A stretch of DNA of 64,000 bases from Axinella damicornis (lineage: Eukaryota; Porifera; Demospongiae; Axinellida; Axinellidae), in assembly GCA_963931865.1 (NCBI GenBank), contig OZ007510.1, positions 8,099,399-8,163,398 of the forward strand, read 5' to 3'. Under the pieces are notes generated by a model. That model ran no database searches. It saw nothing but the letters and a program-made list of their open reading frames with translations, and was not told the DNA's origin. The position numbers and the translations under genes were made by a program. Shown here in pieces: positions 34,835-44,877 of this stretch (the first letter of the stretch is position 1; every line of letters starts with the position of its first letter).

Positions 34835-35069
34835 GTCTGACAAGAAAAAATCTCGGAAGGAGGCTGGGAATTGGTTTACACGATTGTACGAGGATGTGGA
34901 CAGTGTGCAAAAGGTTCACTACAAAGTGCATGGGCCCCTAGATATTAGACGGCGGGGGCGGGTGAGAAAGGACACATTTTATGCTGTGGCCCAAAATATC
35001 AATCCTACCTTGATTTTCAGACGAGGTATGGTTCTTCAACATGCCATTCGCGCTCGGACGTTCAGCCAT
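29426..35069 (-). CDS. Gene D: Death domain - helical module - RING - TRAF zinc finger - MATH fusion protein
   Basis: Four-exon model on the minus strand: 35069-35009, 34577-34317, 34074-33125 and 30523-29426, with phases 1,1,0 in agreement; about 789 aa. Exon 1 (MAERPSANG...SENQ) is the same length as in gene B. The Death domain is aa 21-107 (VSDWHQLGIKLG, ETFISWLKRTPRASWSDVV). The helical module is aa 108-424. The last exon has a complete RING (CPICLSTLRKPVQTSCGHTFC), a TRAF zinc finger, a short Gln/Lys-rich coiled segment and a MATH domain. Gene D is the sister of gene B; the next gene upstream, E, is the sister of C. The 2.6-kb last intron contains a minisatellite and a possible unseen small exon. 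An in-frame ATG at 34617 is an alternative but less likely start. Confidence 0.8.
30958..31082. mobile_element. Two adjacent small hairpin MITEs in gene D intron 3
   Basis: The first (30958-31015) has ends caagggcgtatcgagcc and gaagtacgcccttg, with tttacac on both sides. The second (31024-31082) is an almost perfect palindrome from tagtctcacgggccagccc to gggctggcccgcgagacta. Confidence 0.8.
31685..31778. mobile_element. Hairpin MITE (decayed right end)
   Basis: The sequence tttcccaggctcccccccagctttt is mirrored by aaaagctgggaaggagcctgggaa. The outer end has lost the perfect TAGCC/GGCTA pairing. Confidence 0.75.
32660..32980. repeat. Minisatellite, about 27-30-bp unit, in gene D intron 3
   Basis: About ten imperfect copies of a unit containing gaagcggacgcaatcggggagcagcagtt. 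The long open frames on both strands here come from the repeat period. Confidence 0.85.
33125..34074 (-). other. Helical module exon of gene D (type II)
   Basis: The exon encodes about 316 aa and aligns with 13038-14002 of gene B throughout. It starts with a Ser/Thr-rich linker (STPQTSEQTSIRSRQDS), has a short Cys motif (FGCGCGECTFF), then helices (LSFFNYDVLELIINELG, ELRGFQHRLSEIFHIS) and a final beta-like part (GCFQLMFQVPSF, GVIKLTCGNYEFVAK). Confidence 0.75.
34317..34577 (-). other. Death-domain exon of gene D (phase 1-1)
   Basis: The exon is 261 nt with CTACAG acceptor and GCAA/GTAAGT donor. It aligns closely with 15003-15272 (IEKDYQGNDRQKTETF, SWSDVVSALRQMGEN), three codons shorter at the end. 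Confidence 0.8.
34797..34834. repeat. (AAC)n microsatellite in gene D intron 1
   Basis: About ten caa/aac triplets follow an A-rich stretch. Confidence 0.9.
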
Positions 35070-35719
35070 GGTACAGCACTTAGCTACACAAACAACCAGC
35101 GACGCATCCGCATCCGGTGGATCAACAAACTGAGGGTGGATCACGGCGCGCGGAGCTGTGCGGCTTGGGTGTTGTTGTGGTGGAACGATGATTACTAGTA
35201 TACTGCATGAGAGATAGAAGCCAACTAACCATGAATTCTAGATCTATAGATCTACTGCCTAATGCCTGCCCTCCACTCCAGGTAAGTAGTATATACTCTC
35301 AAGAGCTATTACTGTATGTACACAAACACCCATGCACAGCTTCCTTGTTTGCAAGAGGACTTGAACCTATATAGCTAGAATTATTATCTCAGTTGCAGCT
35401 TCAGTACCAAGCAATTTTCATGCAAGCAGAGCAATTACTATACACCAGTCTTCATTCTCAGCTATTACAGATAGCTATATAATCATGCAAGGGATATCAT
35501 ACATGCATGTAGGACCGGAGTGCACTTTGACACTTGCATGCAGGAGTGGTAGAAATGTTATAAGTGCAAACACAAGAGGATTGCATAATAAACGAAAACA
35601 TCACCAGATTAGAGTACAAAGTCACATACCAGAGTACAGCTTGTAGTTTTAGCCTCATCAGAGACTACAGAGTACTAGTATTGCTACTATTCTAGCAACG
35701 TCCACCTAATAAGTAGTGC

Positions 35720-37827
35720 TCAATACTTGTTTGGGAGCCTTAGCAATGCATTACGTACTCGGAACTTCAAACAACCATCCTTCAAGTATCGAGCGGAATC
35801 GAAATTTGTGTCAAGTTCAAAATGGGGGATAAACTGGGATTTCCCCCATCCAGGACCTCTCTTGTCAACTGTTACTCTCTGAGTATAGGGATCAGGAGTG
35901 AGTTCGTCATAGTGCACGATGCGCTCATGGTGTCTACCCTCTTCGGGATTATCTGTCCTCTGATCGAGAAGTTCAACTGCGATCTTCCCTTGAAATGGCC
36001 ACAGCAGTTCATCGTCATATTCTCCTCTCATGAAGCAGGTGTACAGTGACACTTGCTTGCCATGCACCTCATCAACGCCATTAGCAAAAATCAGGACACA
36101 CATTTTGTATCCCCGTGGATGTGTATAGAATGCCTCGCTGCACCATTCTTCATCATTCGTTTTGTGAAGTTCAAACTCATCCATCGTGAAGTAGTGGTTG
36201 ATCGATATTTGCTGCAGAGGTACAGCAGGTTGTTGATGAGGTGTTGGCATGTCCAATAACTGTTGTAGTTCCTCATTCTCCAATACAAGATCAAAAAGTT
36301 GTCCAAAAATCTCTTTAGGCAATTGGTTCCGGAGTTGCAAGCCAACGCTGACTGCTTCTTGCTTTATTTTTTGTTGTTTTAAAGTGAACTCTTGCATTTG
36401 AAGTGTCTTTTGCTCTATCAGTTCATCTCTACTCTGAAGCTGTTTAGTGAACTCCTCTATTTGCTCGTGTTGTTTCTTCAGTGTCTCATCTCGTTTCTTC
36501 AGTGAATCAGCAAGCAGCTGTACATGGTGAGGAGCTTCGTGTTCCATGTGGGCTGTCATGTCTTTGCGAGGCATTTGAGCCATGCAGCCAGCACCGCTAA
36601 ACTCACATTTAATTCTGGAAAACTCACAGCCAATAAGCGATTCATCACACAAGGGGTTCACATTTAAATGTCTATCGAGTTTCCCCAGTTCTCCTGTCCA
36701 AACGCACCCCTTTTTCTGGTGGCTACATCGAACTTTCAACTCGTTGATAGATCGTTGAAGTGTTTTGTCGGGGAAAGTGGAGAATTCTGCTTCATTACAC
36801 TCTCCAGCTGGACATGGCTTTCCTTGTTCTTTGATCCATTTAGCACATGTGTCGCAGAAGATGCTGCCACAACATTTCGCTTGGTGGGGGTTGCAGAGTA
36901 TTAGTGAACAGACCCCACATTTTGTCTGAAGATCAGGTGCGGGAGGCTCGACAAAATCACATTCATACCCACCCAGTCTGTGTAGCATTCCTCCACTATA
37001 ATCTGTTGAATTCAAACACAAGCGAAAATCATGTAAATACTCAAAAGCTATTGAAATGATCACTTAGCAACGAAACGTAATTATTAGTCAAGATCGCTGA
37101 ATTACAAGTTCCTTGCACCGTTGAGTTAAAAGGGAGATCAGTTTTGAGGAGATTGAAATTTGGTCATCTGAGAGTCATCTGAGGGTATTGTACTGATTTT
37201 AACTCCCCAGATACAATCATTATATCTTGCTGTCAAATGTCGCTAAGTATAATATAGTGTGCATTAAGACCTACAGTAGTTTATGCCGTGCATGCCACAG
37301 GGACATGCTGCGGGTAATGTCCACATATAGAGCAAGAAGTGCACATCCTATATATACATATGGACAGCGAACACCCCTCGCCTCGGGTTGTCCATAAAGC
37401 CCAAGGGCGTGTGTACATCCATGCTATATCCAAATAGCAAAAGACCATAAATGATGCATTGGCAACACCTCTGTATCACGTTATTGGATTTCCAATAAAT
37501 TGTTGGCTGAAGTAGTGTGCAGTTGAATAGCCAATGCGTGGTAGTGCCTGCAGTAAACTAGGTACCAGCAGCGGTTACATAAACACTGCCGTAAGAACCG
37601 GGGGGGCTGGAGTACTGGTATATAGTCCCTACTATAGGTATTGTTTTAGCTATATGTGTCCTCCCGAACCCCCTATATACTAGCTATATAATCTATATGG
37701 CGGGACCAAGGCTGCTAGTAAATCATGATCTGACTCGGGAGACTGTATCCTGCACCCACATACGTAGATTAAAAACCGTCATACCTTCCTTTTCAGGCAT
37801 CGACATCTCTTCTATAAACTCCGCCAT
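35720..37827 (-). CDS. Gene E: TRAF-family protein without Death domain (degenerate RING, zinc fingers, coiled coil, MATH)
   Basis: Two exons on the minus strand, 37827-37785 (MAEFIEEMSMPEKE, phase 1) and 37002-35720, give about 441 aa. It aligns with gene C from end to end. The RING again has CCGSIFC with Ser at the His position, and its last cysteine pair is stretched (CPAGEC). TRAF zinc fingers, a longer coiled coil (about aa 185-245, many EQ/KK heptads) and a MATH domain (EAFYTHPRGYKMC, LLWPFQGKIAVELLDQ) follow. Only about 650 bp separate its stop from the first exon of gene D. C and E are sister copies from the block duplication. Confidence 0.87.
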
Positions 37828-39459
37828 GGCATAGCGCAGCACGTGCATGCCAGATAACAGATATGCGTGCGCATGCGCGTACTTGTACCGGTACGGTACG
37901 CGGTACTGCGGATTTCACTTCCGTTTGAACATTGCGTATTCCACGGAAACTGTGTTCTGCAAATATGACACTCACACAAAGTGCCCACATAGCTTCCGCA
38001 CTCTAGCCATACCATTTCTATGAAGCTCTACCCACAGGAAATTCTTGCTGCTAACCCTATAAGCATGGTCACAGAATCGCAATATTCAAACAGAAGTGAA
38101 ATACGCGGCGCGGCGCACTTCGCCTGGCCATTTTAATATTGCGCCTCGAGATGAAAGTCAACTCTTTACGATCTCTTATGTTTAGTATCTACTATACCGT
38201 ATTCAGTGAGGCTATGAGCTGATTGATGTGACAGAGGGCGGACACAGCAGCCTCAAATAAGAGAGAGAGAGAGAGAGGATTCTAACCTTTCAAATTTTCA
38301 ACATTAAATTTTGATTTTTTTTGGAATGATAGCTATTATGCATCACACTGCGATTAAATACAGTAATAGATTTGGAGGGGAAGAGTTGATCTCACGAGAG
38401 GTGATGTCGTGAAGAGTACTAGTTAATCTCACCCCCCCTTCCGGGTCATGTACACGCACATGTGCACAGCACACACGCATGGACATACAAAGGCTCCATC
38501 TGTAAGAGTATCCAACTTCTGGTCAAATGGGAAATTCATTATAGAAAGAAAGAAAAAAAGAAAAGAGAAGGAACTCAAACAAGTAGTCAAGATTGATGTC
38601 ATCCCTTCGGTGGTCTACTATAACCATGCTAACCTCCAACTTCTCTCATAAATCAGCTAGCCAATTGCAATCCAAAACGGTTGTCAGGTATTGTTACACC
38701 ACAAGTTTTCAATTAGCATTCACCCTGAAATCAGTCACTCCTTATCACTTCAGAAAGAACAACTACGGAATGGTTAAGTGAGCTTTTACATTGTTTCATA
38801 GGCATGCACAGTGGTCCACAGCTTAGCCAATAGTAGTTCACATCTGGATTTCCTTTACAGATCCATATATGACGGATCTTCAACTGGACTGGGCTGGGCT
38901 ACAATTGTGTGCACACCTGTAGTGAAGCCATTGAAAGCAGTAACTGCATGGGGTGATCATGGCTGGGTTAAAATAACCCTCCGTTTTACAGTGGATCACA
39001 TCCATGCATGCATGGCAAAACATGAATTCACATTCATTTGGTATCCTATCTTCCACTTCAGGTAAGTGCTGTTCTCCACTATATAAACAACTCATGAATA
39101 CACTTCTGATCCTGCGCAACATCATACACCCAGATGCGCTGCATACATGCATACAAAGCTAGACTATCTACGCCTCCAGTCTTACTAGTGACAAAAAGAA
39201 GATTGAAAGTCACTATAATATATATATTGCGACAAAACATCACAGTTATATAATTATATGCCTTTGTCCACAGCATGGCCAAATGTGCACAGTATACGGC
39301 TGCAGAGTTACGCCCACCACACATTCTTAAGATGGAAACACCCATCCTAAAAATTTCCTCTTCAGGTGTGCAGAATCACTCTCATATGTAATCTTAATCT
39401 TTTCCTATATATACCTACCCATACAGCTAGAAACTCCAATAAATGCATTATGCATGCTA
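37828..39459. other. Upstream flank of gene E, no gene recognised
   Basis: Contains a GAGA microsatellite (about 38260-38280) and the start of duplicated block copy 2. Short frames have no support. Confidence 0.4.
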
Positions 39460-39960
39460 ACATGAGGAGAATTCATACAAGCACCTCATCATGTCCTCAA
39501 ATAATCACTCCCACCTTTACCTACGGCCATAGGAAGGCCAGCCCTCCACTGCAAATTGACCAGTAGGATTCCCCTCTGGGAGCATGGGCTGGCAAACACA
39601 AGTGGGGCTTGTCTGGGTCAAAGAACTGATGCTGACACAAGCAAACCTGCTATCGGCTAATCACTCCCATGAACACCGATGGCTTTGGGAAGCCCGACCC
39701 TCACGTAAAACTGACCAATGGGATTGCTACATGTGGGAAAGTGTAATGAATTTGTCTGCCTCTGCGGATAGTCATGACAGCAATGACGTAAAGTGCCTCC
39801 ATTCGATCGAAGTCAACATCCGCTTACGTGTTGATTGCTCATCATGTTGACTCACAATAAAACAGGGGTGTTCCGCGTAAAAGAAGAGACGGACTGCTCA
39901 CAGGTCTGCCAAAGGTCATCAAAGAGCTGGTAAACCTACCTCAAAGTTGAGAAACTCAAG
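39460..39960 (+). repeat. Conserved non-coding block upstream of small gene, copy 3
   Basis: Starts catgaggagaattcatac and ends at actcaaggtgatt, a possible donor. It is nearly identical to 22165-22665, more so than the nearby sequence. Confidence 0.6.
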
Positions 39961-40142
39961 GTGATTACTTTATGTGCTGTATAAATTAGCCTGTATTTCA
40001 TATGCGCTGTTCAATGTGGGTCCTTGCCTACAAGTACGTACAAGGACCTATAATTATATTAGGGCAGGGAAAAGAGAGTCACAGCTTAAAACTTTAACTA
40101 CAGCTTCTCTCATTCCAGCAAACTTTCAATCCACAAAGAACA

Positions 40143-40634
40143 ATGCCTGAGGTATATGCCTGTTATATTACATGCAGTAGTTGCTAAGTTAGACATAATT
40201 TATGTGACCTTATTGATCTGTGCATATGTCTATACAACATGCCCTTGACCTCAAGGGCAAAAAACAACTGCTGATAAAAAAAGGAACTAGTTATAACATT
40301 ATTTCCGTGTGCTCTTTTCGAATTTTGTATGACACACAAAACATGCCCAGCCATTGATGCTTAAGTCATAATGTGTGTGATGTGTGCAATACTGTGCAGC
40401 TATATACATGTTATTCTTTTCCTCACAGGACGACCCGAAAAAGGACTGTAACGGTAATTGCGAGTGTTATCATCCTGATTCCCACACCCAAACCCACCTT
40501 TACTTTTTCATACTGTGAAACAGTACAGAAAAAGAGCTGGGTGGAGCCTGGGAACAAGTGTCAGTACAGGCCTAGGTTAACTACTGTGACATTGATCTCT
40601 ACTCTACACTCCAGGGTGGTGTAAGATTCTCTGA
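40143..40634 (+). CDS. Small peptide gene, copy 3 (hypothetical, about 19 aa)
   Basis: Three exons in the same layout as copy 2: 40143-40151 (MPE), 40429-40459 and 40615-40634. The product begins MPEDDPKKD and ends NWWCKIL. The second intron would need a GC donor (AATT/gcgagt), where copy 2 has gtgagt. The C-terminus is not conserved with copy 2. This copy may be decaying or the locus may be non-coding. Confidence 0.3.
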
Positions 40635-43600
40635 AAGCCAGCACTACGTAGCTGCACCGCCAAGTTGAAACTGTAGACATGGATATACAGGGTGCAGACT
40701 CTATGATAATGTATATATGCACCTAAGCTGTCACATTTTATTCCCCCCAACCACAAACTTTGTACCAATATGGAGCCACAATTGTGATATCAAGTGATTG
40801 AACCATGAAGGATCCCTGCCACACAGAAATACTTACAGTGGTTGAAAATACTAAGCATGAAAAGTCAAACAAATGGATGCATGCTCAAGTGCATGCGCAG
40901 CTGCAGACAACAGCTTGTACAGCACCAGCTCAAACAAATTCATGATACAGGTGCATGGGAATCTGAGCTTTTAACTTTTGGTCAAGTGTCAACTGCATTG
41001 CAGATCAGCCCAATTCTGGCACATGCATAATTAACGAGGTCACGTGACCATGATGGCACTATTCAGATTCGTTTACATTTTCCCATGGCAGCAACCGGAA
41101 CAACAGGGGTGCATCCATTACATGTGGAAAGCAGTGCTCTATCGGTGAAGAGGAACTTGGAAGAAATCCTCCAAGGCTTTTTCTAAATTAGAAGATCGTA
41201 TGGCCTATTGCATGCACGAGTTGGACTAGTTGAGCATGAGTAACTAGGTAGAGTGTGTGGCTACAGCCTGGAAGATGAGCAGCATCCCAACGTAATCTAG
41301 AAAGTTGACCATTCAGCATATTGAATGGCCCATCCAATTTCATGCTAGATTGCGTATACCTGTGTGTTGGCCAGTCTACGGTCAGCGCAGGAGAGGGAGA
41401 CGATTTGTGGCCAAACTTATGCACTAACCTAGAGGTGATTGGGAAAATGATGCATACTTTTGCAGGGCCTGGGATGGATTGACATTTCAGAAACTGGCCT
41501 CGCATTTAGTCAGTACTAGTCTGCGTGGAATTTCCCAAGATAGGCAAACCTCTTGCTTTAGAGGACAGAATGAGTTTTAGCCCATAGACTGGTTACCAAC
41601 CATAACATTTTGACCTGTTCTGTGTGTATATTAATCATGGGATTAGAGTGCAGGTGGAGCCTCAGAGAGGGTGCAAATATTCAACTTAGTATAGAGGGCA
41701 TCAAATTGAGTTTTGGGCATTATCAAACCGAGTGAGCAGTTTGGTGCAATTTTGTGGTGAAAATTGTGTAGACTTTAATCTTGGCCATGTAGCTGTTGAC
41801 TGATTTGTTATAGAGGAGACTCCCGCCCTAATGGGAAAGTAAATTGGAGCTATTCATGAGGATCATGGGGGCTATTTGTGTCAGACTGTGTCAAGTATAA
41901 GCTTGCAACCAAGATTAGCCACAGTTGGCTTCACAGGTACCAACGGCACAGACACACCACAGAATAATACCAAATAGGCTGTTAATGGTATTCATGATCT
42001 ACAAAATAAGACAGATTACGGCCCTCATTGCAGTCACGGTCAGGGTATGGTTGGACAAAGGTGATCAGTTCAGCTATAGCTTGCTTATCTCTGAACTTTT
42101 GTCCCACATTTCGGTTCTTTCTCTCGTCTCACTAAGGCTGAATTTCAACAGTTGGACAGCGCAATTCAGCCTCAATGCCTTGCTAAAAAATGAAAACACA
42201 TAGTTGACCATTGTCTATTTTGTATTTTCACTGATTGTGAGCCCTTCAATTGCAAAATTAATGGTTCATGTGAAAAGCACAATTGTAATGATGAATTAAG
42301 GGCTATCATGAACCAAGGGTGAATGAATACATCACATGACATACTGAAACTACAATCACCTTATTTGAACTAGCACTGTAATGTGTCCTTGGGAATTCTG
42401 ATTAGCTGAAAGTTATATGTAGGCTCTAAAGGGACAATAGGATGTACGTACTTGTGTAAGTCTTCAGCAACCCATACATAGTTTAGCACAAGTAATCGTA
42501 AACAGAATCATGATTTCTTGTTCCCAAACACAAGAATTCCGTTACATGAATTCATGCAAGACTTGTTTACTCCCAAAGCCAGCCCAGCACATTTTGATGT
42601 AGGGGCTTTTTACTGTTACATACCACAAATACCTATGCCACTGCAGAGTTGATTCAACCTATAGGTTTGGTTGCCTCAGTTGCAATTTACCCTCATCACT
42701 ATAGGCCTTACCTCCTCTTTACCAACTATACTACATTGGAGTTCAGTCTTAACTTCAGCTTGTAGTTTAGTCAGTTCTGTCTAGTTTTCATCCTCCAAAC
42801 TGCACACAGGACTGCACTCAAGAACGTTTGTGGTTCTAATCACACTCACTCATTGGGGGGGGGGGGTGTTTGATCAAGTTGTTTGGGCAATGCTAACCTG
42901 CTCTACCTGAAAAATTGGCCTTGAAAGCCAGAAGTGGAAGCCATACACATTGTGAGAGGACTGTTTCTAGGCCCATTTATACTTAAAACAGTTCCAATGG
43001 AGGGCTTTTATGGCCAAGCCCAGACACAGTACCATGATCTTTCACCCTTCGAGTAAACCCGCCACCTCTGATCCACTGTCCCACCCTTTCTGCTCACGCA
43101 AGAACTATCTCTCAACATTATTAGAAGTGACAAAAATCCGTCATTGGTGGCTATTGGGCTGACCCACCTCCTGCTTTTCATCACTTAAGGTCCCTCGCTC
43201 TATCCCATAATTATTATTATGAGTGTATTTTCCTTCTACCCCACAACAGCAAACGTACACAATAATAGCTGATACATGAATACAGCAACTAAGTTCCAAT
43301 AAGACAGTGAATATTTCTACCTGATAACAACGTACCCAGATCAGTACGTTGGCACCAAAATGCAATGAATGTCACTGCATGTCCAATAAATGTTGTATTG
43401 GGTTCGTGCATATAGCCACAACATTGGATCCAGCAAGGGACTGATTGGTGCGCAACTAGCAGAATCAAACAACCCAATTAACCTAAGTTACACTTTTGTT
43501 AGGGGAACAATTGCGACCTGTAACAAATTAATTGATGTATACGTTTGACTAATTAGGAATGGCCTACAAAGATTCTGACTACACTGCCGTAATCGCTATC

Positions 43601-44877
43601 ATACAAATGGCCAGATACTAAGTACGTATGTATGGTGGTAGCTACACCAAGGGGTATCGCGAACAGTTCATCTTAGGGCTTGTAGCTACCAGCTACAATA
43701 GCTGCTACAATAGCTGCATGTGTGCCAAGGCACTAGTACAACATATAGCTAGCCGCAGTATGCAAGTACATGGTCTTCCAAAGGGGCAAGCAGAAAGGGG
43801 GTGTATCATGTGTGTGCACATATAACCTATTCATAGGGTCTAGTTGCTTAGCAATAGTATTCAGAAGGGGTGTGTTGTGCTGATCTGTGATAGCACCATG
43901 TGATGAGAAATGGTTCATGGGGTGATTTATGAACTTTGACCTGGTATTCAGAAGGGGTGCATCATGTCTGGGTCACTGATCTGGTGTGTAGCAGCATTCT
44001 GTCATACATTTGGATAAACCACCACTGTTAATTTTGTCAACAAGGTGCTGTGTGGTATGGTTCAGCTGCACAGTGCAGTGGATCTGTGGTCACATATAAC
44101 TCAGACCAGAATCCCAGGGATCAAAGAAAGCAAATGTATGTACGTTCAGCAATCAGCATACTCCAGTGTGTACATTAGAGACACAATGTATAACTTTGGT
44201 AGTGAAAATCACCTTGGTGGTGGGAGTTCTGAGCACTTTTTTCTTCCTGTCAGCTGCCATTGCTACTTCAAATTTCGTTGCCATGTACAGCTGTGAAAGG
44301 CTCACAAAGATTCTGACCACACAGCCGTGATCCCTGTCGTGCACTGATGCTTATGTGCTGATACCTACTCTGCTGGCGAAGCTGTGAGCTCTGCAATAAT
44401 TTATCCTCCCATTGGCGGCCATTGCTTGCCTAAACTTGGGCAGCATGGTCGTCACGTGAAATGTGAGTCAATCAGAATGAGCCACCTGCCTATACACGGG
44501 AGGTTGAACGAGGCTATATAGCTATAGCCATGAATATATGCTGGTGGATGCAATCAGAGTCCGCCCAGGTACAGCGACCTTGGCCATGATTCACGAGGAG
44601 TGTGGATTCCACTTGTTAAACAGCCAATACTTTTACAGTGTGTACAGAGGTTTGCAGTTTGGTTGAGGGGATCTCAGCTGAGTAGCAAAGCACTCATGCA
44701 TGCAAAATTAAGTTATGACAAGTGCACTTGGTTCTGGCTTGAGTGATTTCTTGTGTTCCCTCAACAAACCTGTAAACTTCTGTATATCTGGCCCACTGGA
44801 TCACCCATAGCTTGTTGATCTTAAGAGTCATGCAATATGACCTTGTGGTCGTGAATAATGATACGTAGTAACCTACA
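40635..44877. other. Intergenic, no gene recognised
   Basis: No coding exon was seen. A poly-G tract lies at 42857-42867. The stretch 42700-43130 resembles the interior of the 14126 element. The stretch 44040-44160 matches 28170-28290 (cagctgcacagtg...ggatctgtggtcac), and 44285-44400 resembles 32040-32310 (cacaaagattctgac). Confidence 0.5.

Larger units (their letters stand above)
38690..42640. repeat. Duplicated block, copy 2 (matches 20780-24870)
   Basis: Same order of shared segments as in the first copy, with scattered insertions. It follows gene E as the first copy follows gene C. Confidence 0.75.

Noticed and set aside
39584..39850. 88-codon frame in the block upstream of small gene copy 3
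   Set aside because: The frame is not kept in the near-identical copies at 7.3 and 22.3 kb, so a coding role is unlikely.
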